Assembly (NCBI RefSeq): GCF_007828865.1
Contig: NZ_VIVK01000001.1
Coordinates: 5,766,001 to 5,830,000 of the forward strand
Source of the DNA: Kribbella amoyensis
GTDB lineage: Bacteria > Actinomycetota > Actinomycetes > Propionibacteriales > Kribbellaceae
Length of the DNA: 64,000 bases
Direction of reading: 5' to 3'
In this document: positions 24,040-32,040 of the stretch, piece after piece
How the letters are laid out: each line of letters starts with the position of its first letter
How positions within the stretch are numbered: the first letter of the stretch is position 1
The notes under the pieces: generated by a model
Seen by the model: the letters and a program-made list of their open reading frames with translations, nothing else
Told to the model about the DNA's origin: nothing
Database searches by the model: none
Translations under genes and position numbers: made by a program

Positions 24040-25934
24040 GCCGCCTCGTCCTGCCGCCCACCGACCGTGAACTGTCCCGTCAGACCGGCTGGGTCCGGTC
24101 CCACTGGGAGGCGCTGGCCGACCACCTGCTCGACTCGCTCGTCCCGTACACCTCGCCCGGTGCCGCCCGGATCGTGCTGCCCGGCCGGCCGAGCCGCTCC
24201 GGCACCGATTCCGACGAGCTGGAGGGGTTCGCCCGGTCGTTCATGCTGGCCGCGTTCCGGATCGGCGGCGTCGGCGGTAAGGACTGCGAGGACCTGATCG
24301 AGCGGTACGCCCGCGGCGTCGCCAACGGCGCGAACCCGGACCACCCGGAATCCTGGCTCCGGCTCACCCCGCGGTCGCAGCAGATGGTCGAGGCGGCCGC
24401 GATCGCGCTGGCGCTGCACGAGTCCCGGGAGTGGATCTGGGACCGGCTCGACACCCGGGCCCAGGAACACGTCGCGGAGTGGCTCGGCGGGTTCATCGGG
24501 TCCACCACGCACGACAACAACTGGCGGCTGTTCCAGGTGGTCAGCGAGCAGTTCCTCGCCTCGGTCGGCGCGCCGTACTCGAAGGAGGACATCGAAGGCG
24601 GCCTGGACCGGATCGAGGACTGGTACGTCGGCGACGGCTGGTACTCCGACGGCGACGGGCAGAATTTCGACAACTACATCGGCTGGGCCATGCACCTGTA
24701 CCCCGGCCTGTGGACCCGGATGGCCGCGGCCACGCCGGGCACGGAGTACGAGGACCGGCTGAAGGTCTACCGCGAGCGGCTCGCGCTGTTCCTCGAGGAC
24801 GCCGTCCACCTGGTGGGCAACGACGGCGCCCCGCTCTACCAGGGCCGCTCGCTGACGTACCGGATGGCGGCGGCCGCGCCGTACTGGATGGGCGCGTTGC
24901 TCGACGCGTCGGCGTTGTCGCCCGGACAGACCCGGCGGCTGTGCTCGGGGATCGCGCGGCATTTCGTCCAGCACGGCGTGCCGAACGACCAGGGGCTGCT
25001 GACGCTCGGGTGGTACGACACGTTCCTGCCGACCACCCAGTCGTACTCCGGGCCGGGCTCGCCGTACTGGGCCTCGAAGGGGTTCATCGGGTTGCTGCTG
25101 CCGCCGGAGCACCCGGTCTGGGCGGACCCGGAGGAGACGGTTCCGCTCGACGAGGCCGACCAGGTCCGCGCGATGCCGGCGCCCGGGTGGATCGTGCACG
25201 CGAGCCGGCACGACCAGGTGGTCCGGCTGGTCAACCACGGCGCCGACCACGCTCCCCCGGCCGAACCGGAAGGCGCCGAGCCGGCCGGGGACCCGCACTA
25301 CAACCGGCTGGCGTACGCGAACCACGCCGGGCCCGAGCTCACCGACAACGCGGCCGGGATCGACAACCTGATCACGCTCGCCGACGACGCGGGCCGGACC
25401 AGCGCCCGCGGCCGGATCCGCCGGATCGCGGTCGGCGGCCGGACCGCCTCGTCCTGGCACAAGGCGTGGCTGGGGACCGACGGTCCGTGGCCGATCCAGG
25501 TCACCTCGGTCGTGCACGGGCCGTGGGAGATCCGGTGCGCCCTGGTCGAGGGACCGGCCGGTGCCGTCGTTCGCGGCGGTGGGTTCGCCGTCGCGGGCAA
25601 GTCTTTGCCGGAGGCAACTTCGGGGACCGGGTGGGCGTCGGCACGGAACGCGGACGGCCTGACGTCCTCGGTCGTCGGGCTGCACGGGTACTCCGACGCC
25701 TTGGTACACCGGGAACTCGGGGCCAACGCGTTCGGGCCGCACTCGGCCACGCCGTACCTGACCGCGCGCCACGACGGGACACCGAAGGTGCTTGTCCACG
25801 CTGTGTTGCTGACCCGTGACACGATCCCGCCGAAGTCGCTTGCCGAGGGCATCGGAGTAGCCGTCGAGGGTGAGGAGATCACCATCACACTGCCCGGCGG
25901 CGACACGGAAATCGTGCGCCTCGGGGTCCGCTAG
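24036..25934 (+). CDS. DUF2264 domain-containing protein
   Basis: The 632-residue protein is a DUF2264 member: N-terminal alpha/alpha-toroid rich in Trp and Tyr (HDNNWRLFQVVSEQF, DGWYSDGDGQNFDNYIGWAMHLY, GSPYWASKGFIGLLLPPEHPVW), then a beta-rich C-terminal half. The fold resembles polysaccharide lyases and GH-type toroids, so action on uronic-acid-containing oligosaccharides is plausible but unproven. No signal peptide, so cytoplasmic. ATG in a 4-nt overlap with the dehydrogenase gene. Confidence 0.87.
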   Translation: MSRLVLPPTDRELSRQTGWVRSHWEALADHLLDSLVPYTSPGAARIVLPGRPSRSGTDSDELEGFARSFMLAAFRIGGVGGKDCEDLIERYARGVANGANPDHPESWLRLTPRSQQMVEAAAIALALHESREWIWDRLDTRAQEHVAEWLGGFIGSTTHDNNWRLFQVVSEQFLASVGAPYSKEDIEGGLDRIEDWYVGDGWYSDGDGQNFDNYIGWAMHLYPGLWTRMAAATPGTEYEDRLKVYRERLALFLEDAVHLVGNDGAPLYQGRSLTYRMAAAAPYWMGALLDASALSPGQTRRLCSGIARHFVQHGVPNDQGLLTLGWYDTFLPTTQSYSGPGSPYWASKGFIGLLLPPEHPVWADPEETVPLDEADQVRAMPAPGWIVHASRHDQVVRLVNHGADHAPPAEPEGAEPAGDPHYNRLAYANHAGPELTDNAAGIDNLITLADDAGRTSARGRIRRIAVGGRTASSWHKAWLGTDGPWPIQVTSVVHGPWEIRCALVEGPAGAVVRGGGFAVAGKSLPEATSGTGWASARNADGLTSSVVGLHGYSDALVHRELGANAFGPHSATPYLTARHDGTPKVLVHAVLLTRDTIPPKSLAEGIGVAVEGEEITITLPGGDTEIVRLGVR

Positions 25935-25950
25935 CACGTACGGTCGGGGT

Positions 25951-26361
25951 ATGAGCGAACCAGTCACCGACGCCCTGGCCGCGGCGGTCCAGCGCGATCC
26001 GAGCACGGCGAACCAGGAGAAGTTGTGGTCGGCAACCTTCTCGCTCGAGCGCTGGTGGTTCGTCCAGCGCGGCGAGCCGGGTAACCCGCAGCCGTTCGTC
26101 GGGGTGCATCAGGACCAGCCGTTCCTGATGGCGTTCACCTCGGCCGAACGGGCCCGCGGCTTCGCCGTCGCGAACGGGCTGGCCGCGGCCGACGCGGACG
26201 TCCAGGTGCTCGCGCTCGCCCCGGCGGACGCGGTCGCGCAGGCCGCGGTCTGGTTGCAGCAGGGCATCGCCGCGATCACCTTCGACCACGGCACCAGCGG
26301 GTACTTCGCGCCGCTCGGCAACCTGCCGGCGATCCGGTCGCACGTGCAGGGCCTGGGCTGA
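25951..26361 (+). CDS. Hypothetical protein, SseB-like
   Basis: The 136-residue soluble protein has one domain with alternating beta/alpha pattern: LWSATFSLERWWFVQRGE, FLMAFTSAERARGFAVANGL and GIAAITFDHGTSGYFAPLGNL. The general look is that of the SseB N-terminal domain family found in actinobacteria, for which no biochemical role is known. It follows the DUF2264 gene by 16 bp but is probably independent; ATG at 25951. Confidence 0.65.
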   Translation: MSEPVTDALAAAVQRDPSTANQEKLWSATFSLERWWFVQRGEPGNPQPFVGVHQDQPFLMAFTSAERARGFAVANGLAAADADVQVLALAPADAVAQAAVWLQQGIAAITFDHGTSGYFAPLGNLPAIRSHVQGLG

Positions 26362-26369
26362 CCCGCCGT

Positions 26370-26388
26370 TAAGGCCAGCCTCGCCAAC
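26370..26388 (+). promoter_or_regulatory. Iron-box-like site upstream of ferritin gene
   Basis: TAAGGCCAGCCTCGCCAAC agrees at 13 of 19 positions with the DtxR/IdeR consensus TWAGGTWAGSCTWACCTWA, including both AGG/CC edges and the central AGCCT. It lies 36 bp before the ferritin start. IdeR activates ferritin genes in mycobacteria, so the location is sensible. The match is moderate. Confidence 0.45.
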
Positions 26389-26424
26389 GGTGAGAAATCG
26401 CCGCGGGCCGATTACGGTGTCCGC

Positions 26425-26958
26425 ATGAGCACGTACGTGAAACTCCTGCAGGAACAGATCCGGAACGAATTCACCGCCTCCCAGCAGTACACGGCGGTCG
26501 CTGTCTGGTACGACGACCAGGATCTGCCGCAGCTGGCCGGGCACTTCTACAAGCAGGCGCTGGAAGAGCGCAACCACGCGATGATGATGGTCCAGTACCT
26601 GCTGGACAAGGACATCCAGGCGCAGATCCCGGGTGTCGAGGACGTGGTGAACGACTTCGACACCGCGCTGGCACCGCTGGAGCTCGCGCTGCAGCAGGAG
26701 ATCACGGTCACCAAGCAGATCGAGACGCTGGCCCGGACCGCACGCGACGAGGGCGACTACGTCGGCGAGCAGTTCATGCAGTGGTTCCTCAAGGAGCAGG
26801 TCGAGGAGGTCTCCGCGATGACTACGCTGGTCAATGTCGCGAAGCGCGCCGGTGACAACCTGTTCCACCTCGAGGACTTCCTGGCCCGCGAGGTCGTCGG
26901 CGACCAGGGCGCCGACCCCACCGCGCCGACAGCGGCCGGCGGCTCGGTCCAGGTATAG
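26425..26958 (+). CDS. Ferritin (BfrB-like)
   Basis: The 177-residue protein has the four-helix ferritin fold with ferroxidase ligands: Glu in LLQEQIRNEFTASQQY, ExxH in LEERNHAMMMVQYLL, Glu in ALQQEITVTKQIETL and Gln/Glu in FMQWFLKEQVEEVS. It is a non-haem ferritin of the mycobacterial BfrB type, storing iron as a 24-mer. The Ala/Thr/Gly-rich tail after residue 160 is probably disordered. Confidence 0.93.
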   Translation: MSTYVKLLQEQIRNEFTASQQYTAVAVWYDDQDLPQLAGHFYKQALEERNHAMMMVQYLLDKDIQAQIPGVEDVVNDFDTALAPLELALQQEITVTKQIETLARTARDEGDYVGEQFMQWFLKEQVEEVSAMTTLVNVAKRAGDNLFHLEDFLAREVVGDQGADPTAPTAAGGSVQV

Positions 26959-27015
26959 GTGTAGGTCCCCGCGGGAGTTTCCGGGCCGCCGCTCACCGCG
27001 GCGGCCCACCGGCCG

Positions 27016-28911
27016 TCACCAGCTGCCGCCACCGCCACCGCCGCCACCCCCGCCGGACGAACCGCCGCTGAAGCCGGACGAGCTACCGCCGCCTCCGCCG
27101 CTGCCGGCCGGAGCGGGCGGCGGGTCGAAGGTGCTGGCGACGGTGCTGCTGATGCTCCCGGCCGCCCAGCCCGAGGTGTAGTACGAGGGCCCGGTGTACC
27201 AGTACGGGTCCGGGGTGATGCGACCCGCGGCGACCAGCTGGGCGCAGACCCGCTGCCAGCGGTCGGCCAGCCCGAACACGATCGCCCAGGGCAGGTACTT
27301 GCTGAAGATGTCCTCGCCCTCCTCGAACCGCAACTGCTCCGCCTCGGCCGTCGAGAGGTAGGTCCGGAAGCCGATCAGCTGGTCGGTGACCGCGCGGCCG
27401 GCCGGGTTCCGGACGCCCTTGGCGCGCTTCCCGATCCAGATGCCGATGGCAACGATCACGGCGAGCACCGGCACGATCACGATCATCGCCCGGCCGAGTC
27501 CGCCGGTCGCGGCCCCGACCGCGGTCCCGAAGATACCGGCGCCGAAGACCCAGATCCCGACGATGGCCATACAGGCGATCGGGAATGCGCTCCTCACCGA
27601 ACCACCCCCGGCCCGCGGCATCCGGACGTACCAGTCGCGCGCCTTGATCTGGTCCCGCAGCGCCGCGATCATCCCGTCGTGCGCCTTGCGCATCGTGGTG
27701 TCCCCGGTCGGCCTGCGCTCCAGCGTGATCTCCAGCCCGGGCAGCAGGTTCGGATAGATGCTCCGTATCAGTACCTGCTCGTGCGGCGCCGTCGCGGCGG
27801 CCGGGTCGAGCAGGATCGCCTTCTGGTCCGGACCGGTGTTGTCGATCCGGATGCCGCCCCGGACCGCGAGGTCGATCAGGGTCGCCGCGGTCTCGGTGGT
27901 GGTGGCCTTCGCGTCGATCAGCAGGCCGCCCTCGGCGACCGGGATCGGCGGCGGCGCGAACGCGACCGGGATCTGGTCGGTCCGCAGGTCGTCCTTGACC
28001 GCCTCCGTGGTGGAGCCCGCGGGCGGGAAGGAGCCAGGCGGCATGCCCGCGTACCGCTGGTCGCGGTTGCCGTTCTTGCTGTAGAGCACCGCGGCCACGA
28101 TCGCGGCCACGGTCACCGCGCCGGATCCGAGCAGCCCGGGCACGGTGATCCCGGCCCGCTCCAGCGCGCTCGGCGGCTCGACGACGATCGGGGTGTCGTT
28201 GGCGACCACTCCGGGCCGGATCCCGGCGACGATGGTCAGCTGCTCCCCCGAGCTGAGGTTGGACGCACCGAAGACGCCACGCTCACCGGTCACCGCCTTC
28301 CGCTCGCAGCTCGTGGTGCTGCCGGCCGGCCCGGAGAAGCACTCGACCTGTTGGACGCCCTCGGGCACGGTGACGTCGACGGTGACCTGCTCCAGCTCGG
28401 CGTCCCAGCCGGTCCCCGTCGCGTCCCAGTACAGCTCGCTGTGGTCGTCGAAGTGCCGCAGCGCACCGCGCACCTGGTACTCGATCACGTAGGTCTGGTC
28501 GTTGGTCGGCACGGTCTCGTCGGCCGAACCGATCTTGATCCGCAGGCTCTCGTCGCGCTGGTTGTTCGACTGCGTGGTGGACTCGGTGAACCGGTCGCTG
28601 GCCCCGGTCGGGCTGCTCACCTCGATCTCGGAGATCTGGTACTCCTGGTCCTTCGAGGTGTCGTCGCGGTACACCTCCCGGGTGATCAGGTTGCGGTAGA
28701 TCCCGTGCCGGCCGGACGAGCCGAAGTGGTAGTCGATGGTCTCCTTGACGAACAGGACACCGTTCTCGTCGACCCGGTAGTCGATCGCCATCCTGGTGAC
28801 CCGGTCGCCGGCCTCGGCCCCGTGTGCGCCGGCGGGTGACGGGATCGCGAATCCGGCCAGGAACAGCCCGGCGAACAGCGTCACGACAGCGGCGAAGAAA
28901 CCTCTACGCAT
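27016..28911 (-). CDS. DUF2207 domain-containing membrane protein
   Basis: The 631-residue protein has a signal peptide (AAVVTLFAGLFLAGFAIPSPAGAHG), an extracytoplasmic DUF2207 beta domain (MAIDYRVDENGVLFVKETIDY), a membrane segment near residue 260, a cytoplasmic region, two further membrane segments around 455-505, and a C-terminal tail of Gly/Ser ending GGGGGGGGGGSW. Function is unknown; such proteins are widespread in actinobacteria and firmicutes. Gly-rich tails of this kind are typical for the family. It is convergent with ferritin. Confidence 0.87.
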   Translation of the reverse strand: MRRGFFAAVVTLFAGLFLAGFAIPSPAGAHGAEAGDRVTRMAIDYRVDENGVLFVKETIDYHFGSSGRHGIYRNLITREVYRDDTSKDQEYQISEIEVSSPTGASDRFTESTTQSNNQRDESLRIKIGSADETVPTNDQTYVIEYQVRGALRHFDDHSELYWDATGTGWDAELEQVTVDVTVPEGVQQVECFSGPAGSTTSCERKAVTGERGVFGASNLSSGEQLTIVAGIRPGVVANDTPIVVEPPSALERAGITVPGLLGSGAVTVAAIVAAVLYSKNGNRDQRYAGMPPGSFPPAGSTTEAVKDDLRTDQIPVAFAPPPIPVAEGGLLIDAKATTTETAATLIDLAVRGGIRIDNTGPDQKAILLDPAAATAPHEQVLIRSIYPNLLPGLEITLERRPTGDTTMRKAHDGMIAALRDQIKARDWYVRMPRAGGGSVRSAFPIACMAIVGIWVFGAGIFGTAVGAATGGLGRAMIVIVPVLAVIVAIGIWIGKRAKGVRNPAGRAVTDQLIGFRTYLSTAEAEQLRFEEGEDIFSKYLPWAIVFGLADRWQRVCAQLVAAGRITPDPYWYTGPSYYTSGWAAGSISSTVASTFDPPPAPAGSGGGGGSSSGFSGGSSGGGGGGGGGGSW

Positions 28912-28931
28912 GTCGCGACAGTATCGGGAGG

Positions 28932-30113
28932 TCAGTCCACCGCCGACGCGCCCGCCGCCCGGATCGCCGCCGCCACCAGGTCGGCCGCGGTGGTGTCCCG
29001 GGTACGCCGGCCGCGGTCGTAGTACTGGGTGGTCGAGATGCTCGCGTGGCCCACGTCGGCCTGGACGTGCTGGATCCGCGCGTCCTGTTCGAGCGCGATG
29101 GTGACGTACGCGTGCCGCAGCGCGTGCGGGTGGACGCGGTCCGCCACTTCTTGCAGAGCAGGGCCGGCCTGGACCGCGATCCGCCGGAGCAGCGCGTTCA
29201 CGTCGAATCGCGAACAGCGCTTACCGTCCCGGGTCGCGATCAGCGGGCTCGTCGTGGCCTTGGTGCGGCCGCGGACCGCCGGGGTCGTGTCGCCGTGGAT
29301 GCGGTCGCGCTCGGCGAGGTAGTTGCGGACCGCGGTGGCGGCGAGGTCGGTGAGGTACACCTCACGGTGGACGCCGCCCTTGCCGAGGACGCGCAGCATC
29401 GGTTCGCCGCCGGAGACGATCAGGTCGTCGCGGTCGAGGCTGACCAACTCGGTGACCCGGAGGCCGAGGGTGAGCAACGCGACCACGGCGACCGCGCGGG
29501 CGGAGTACAGGTCCTTGAGCTTGGTGCGGTTCGGGAGTTCGCCGGCGGCGGCCAGGAGGGCGTGGAGCTGGGCCGGGGTCAGGCGGATCGTCGGTGAGGC
29601 GTCGCGAGAGCTGCGGTTGAGGCCGAGACGGGCGCGGTTGAGGGCGGCCGGGTTGGCGGGGACGACCCCGGTCTCGGTGAGGTGGCCGTAGAAGGCGGAG
29701 AGCGTGGACAGCATCCGTTGCCGGGTGCGCTTCTCCGCGCCCGCCGCATCGAGCGAGTGCAGCCATGCCTTCACTTCCCGGCCGGTGGCGTGTCGTGGAT
29801 CGAGCTGTCGCGAGGCGCACCAGCGGAACCACGCGAGGTTGTGCAACGGACCTTCCCGGCCGCGCGGTGGTTTGCTGGTGCGCCCGGTGTCTTCGCTCGG
29901 CGGGTCGACCCACTCGATCGGGAGGCCGAGGGCGTAGGCGTAGGTCCGGCGGGTGCCCGCGTTGGCGTACTGGGTCAGCCAGTCGGCGATCTGTTCCTTC
30001 AGCCCGTCCGGGTCGTCGACGCCGGGCCAGTCCTCCCCGGATCGGCGTGCGGGAGGTTCCGGGGATCGGAGGGCCTCGAGCAGGACCAGCGGGCTGACAT
30101 CACTCACCTGCAT
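28932..30113 (-). CDS. Tyrosine recombinase/integrase
   Basis: The 393-residue protein has an N-terminal SAM-like core-binding domain (about residues 35-160) and a C-terminal catalytic domain with Arg in LGLRVTELVSL, HxxR in HPHALRHAYVT, His in VGHASISTTQYY and the nucleophile Tyr in the same block. The lengthy N-terminal arm is unlike XerC/D. No excisionase, att core or phage gene is adjacent, so it may be a stand-alone chromosomal recombinase. The start region lies in four 13-bp repeats and offers GTG 30116, ATG 30113 and GTG 30107. Confidence 0.88.
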   Translation of the reverse strand: MQVSDVSPLVLLEALRSPEPPARRSGEDWPGVDDPDGLKEQIADWLTQYANAGTRRTYAYALGLPIEWVDPPSEDTGRTSKPPRGREGPLHNLAWFRWCASRQLDPRHATGREVKAWLHSLDAAGAEKRTRQRMLSTLSAFYGHLTETGVVPANPAALNRARLGLNRSSRDASPTIRLTPAQLHALLAAAGELPNRTKLKDLYSARAVAVVALLTLGLRVTELVSLDRDDLIVSGGEPMLRVLGKGGVHREVYLTDLAATAVRNYLAERDRIHGDTTPAVRGRTKATTSPLIATRDGKRCSRFDVNALLRRIAVQAGPALQEVADRVHPHALRHAYVTIALEQDARIQHVQADVGHASISTTQYYDRGRRTRDTTAADLVAAAIRAAGASAVD

Positions 30114-30149
30114 CACTCACCTGCATCACTCACCTGCATCACTCACCTG
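30098..30149. repeat. 13-bp tandem repeat, four perfect copies, at the integrase start
   Basis: CATCACTCACCTG is repeated four times without mismatch (30098-30110, 30111-30123, 30124-30136, 30137-30149). On the coding strand each unit CAGGTGAGTGATG holds a weak AGGTGA ribosome binding site, a GTG and an ATG. Because 13 is not a multiple of three, each copy places its start codon in a different frame. The repeat ends 7 bp from the AraC gene stop. Confidence 0.92.
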
Positions 30150-30156
30150 CTGATCC

Positions 30157-31032
30157 TCACCCGGCATCCGGCTCGCCGCGGTGCTCCCACGCCGCACTGC
30201 GGAAAGCGGTCGGCGTGCTGGCGGTGAACTGGCGGAACGTCCGGGCGAAGTGCTGGCTGGAACTGAACCCGAGGCTCAGCGCGATCGCGGTGACGCTGAG
30301 GTCGCTGGTCGCCAGGAGCTGCCGGGCCCGGTCGATCCGGCGCTCGTTGAGGTACTTGTGCGGCGGCCGGCCGAGCTGCGCGGTGAACAGCCCGGCCAGG
30401 TACGCCGGGGCGAGGCCGACGCGGTCCGCGAGCCGGTCGAGGGTCCAGCGGTCCTGGTACTCGCGATCGAGGAGCCGCTGGACCGTGCGGACCGCGGGAT
30501 GGATCGGGAGTTGCGGTGCCGCCGTCGGGACCATCGCCCGGCTGGTCGCGAGGACGAGGTGGTCGACGGCCAGAGCGAGCCCCTCCTCGGCGTACTCGTA
30601 GCGGGTGGTCAGTTCGCGGACCAGATGCGCGAAGGCGTCGGCGAGGTCGGCCGCGCCGGCTCGGTGGACCACCTCGTCCTTCCACCGCTCCACCAGGCCG
30701 GGGCGTCGGCGCTCGACCGTGTCCAGGTCGATCGCGGCGAAGTAGAAGTGGTGGTGGTTCGCCGGCACGACCAGGCGATGCGGGAGCCGCGGCGGTACGG
30801 CGAAGAGGTGGCCGGGCCGGAGGAGGTACGTGCGGCCGTCTGCGATCCACCGGGTCACGCCGTGCATCTGCAGGTAGATCTCCCAGACCGGGTGACTGTG
30901 CTCGGCGATCAGGAAGTCCGCGGGCGCCCACTGCTCCCCCGCGTGCAGCAGCCCGCTGACCGAGTCACGGACGTCCGCGTGGAATCCGGCGCGGAGACCA
31001 TGGGGGCGGCTCAGGGGTCGGTTCAGAGGCAC
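30157..31032 (-). CDS. AraC family transcriptional regulator
   Basis: The 291-residue protein has an N-terminal cupin sensor (EHSHPVWEIYLQMHG, LLRPGHLFAVPPRLPHR) and a C-terminal double HTH (LDRLADRVGLAPAYLAGLFTAQLGRPPHKYL and VTAIALSLGFSSSQHFARTFRQFTASTPTAFR). It is divergent from the PhyH-family dioxygenase gene and is likely its regulator. Start is GTG at 31032. Confidence 0.92.
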   Translation of the reverse strand: MPLNRPLSRPHGLRAGFHADVRDSVSGLLHAGEQWAPADFLIAEHSHPVWEIYLQMHGVTRWIADGRTYLLRPGHLFAVPPRLPHRLVVPANHHHFYFAAIDLDTVERRRPGLVERWKDEVVHRAGAADLADAFAHLVRELTTRYEYAEEGLALAVDHLVLATSRAMVPTAAPQLPIHPAVRTVQRLLDREYQDRWTLDRLADRVGLAPAYLAGLFTAQLGRPPHKYLNERRIDRARQLLATSDLSVTAIALSLGFSSSQHFARTFRQFTASTPTAFRSAAWEHRGEPDAG

Positions 31033-31104
31033 CTGAAGATTGTGTCCAACTCCCTGAACATCGGCAACGCGGAGCCGGTCGTGTCGTTCCTAGGGTCGGT
31101 CGGC

Positions 31105-31935
31105 ATGAACACACTTGCCGAGCAGCTGCCGACTGCCGACGACGTCGCCTTCTTCCGCGAGCACGGGTACTGGATCTCGCCGGTGATCCTGCCTCCCGAG
31201 GTGCTCGACGCCGCCGAGCACGGGATGGTCCGCTTCTACGCCGGCGACCACGACGCCGTCCTCCCCGACCTCCCCGCGACGCGCGGCTGGCAGCCGTCCG
31301 ACGGGGAGGTGCTGCGCAAGAACGACTACTCGTCCCTGCGGGTCAGCGAGCTGGCGGACCTGGTCTCGTACCCGCTGATCGGAGCGATCGCTGCCGCGTT
31401 GTCGGGCGCTGAGGGGATCCGGTTGTGGCATGACCAACTGCTGTACAAGCCGGTGGATCGGGCGGGCGGGAGTGCCCGGGTCGGCTGGCACACGGATCGG
31501 CAGTACTGGCAGAGCTGTACGTCCGAGGACATGCTCACCGCGTGGGTCGGGTTCCAGGACGTGGACGAGGTGAACGGGGCGGTCTCGTTCCTGCCGGGCA
31601 GCCATCGGTGGGACGTCGGTGGACTGGACTTCTTCTCCCAGGACGCTGACGCGCTGAACGCCGCGATCGTGGCGCAGGGATTCGATCCGACGCCGGTGAC
31701 GCCCCGGATGCGGCGTGGTCAGGTCAGCTTCCACCACTGCCGGACGGTCCACGGGAGTTCGGCGAACCGCGGTACGGCTGCTCGGCGGTCGCTGGCCATC
31801 CACCTGCAGCCTGCCGACAACCGGTGGCGCCCTGGTTCGGCTCATCCGAACGACACGCTCGTCCGCTCGGATCCGGCTCTCGGCGGCCCCGATTACACGG
31901 ATCCGGCCTTCCAGCCTCTCCTCTGGCCACGCTGA
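31105..31935 (+). CDS. Phytanoyl-CoA dioxygenase (PhyH) family protein
   Basis: The 276-residue Fe(II)/2-oxoglutarate oxygenase shows HxD in VGWHTDRQYW and the distal His in HCRTVHGSSANRG, with Arg after it for 2-oxoglutarate binding (TAARRSLAIHLQP). GAVSFLPGSHRWD is a family hallmark. Substrate unknown; members hydroxylate fatty acyl-CoAs, amino acids or natural products. ATG at 31105; the AraC regulator is divergent 72 bp away. Confidence 0.9.
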   Translation: MNTLAEQLPTADDVAFFREHGYWISPVILPPEVLDAAEHGMVRFYAGDHDAVLPDLPATRGWQPSDGEVLRKNDYSSLRVSELADLVSYPLIGAIAAALSGAEGIRLWHDQLLYKPVDRAGGSARVGWHTDRQYWQSCTSEDMLTAWVGFQDVDEVNGAVSFLPGSHRWDVGGLDFFSQDADALNAAIVAQGFDPTPVTPRMRRGQVSFHHCRTVHGSSANRGTAARRSLAIHLQPADNRWRPGSAHPNDTLVRSDPALGGPDYTDPAFQPLLWPR

Positions 31936-31957
31936 TCCGTCGTCACCACAAAACACC

Positions 31958-32013
31958 GGTTTCGTTGGTTCGTAGTTTGGTTTTCGAAACGCCGAACTGG
32001 TTTCTCGGTTTTG
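31958..32013 (+). promoter_or_regulatory. AT-richer upstream region with GGTTTCG-type repeats
   Basis: Between the PhyH and coiled-coil genes the sequence becomes markedly richer in A/T and holds five degenerate copies of GGTTTCG: GGTTTCG at 31958, GGTTCG at 31967, GGTTTTCG at 31979, GGTTTCTCGG at 31999 and GGTTTTG at 32007. KfrA-type proteins bind repeats in their own promoters, so these may be operator half-sites. Confidence 0.4.
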
Positions 32014-32040
32014 ATTCCGCGAACTACTACCGTCCTGAGC

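Noticed and set aside
22926..26006. A 1026-codon minus-strand open frame opposite the dehydrogenase and DUF2264 genes
   Set aside because: Shadow of two genuine plus-strand genes; product is low-complexity and basic.
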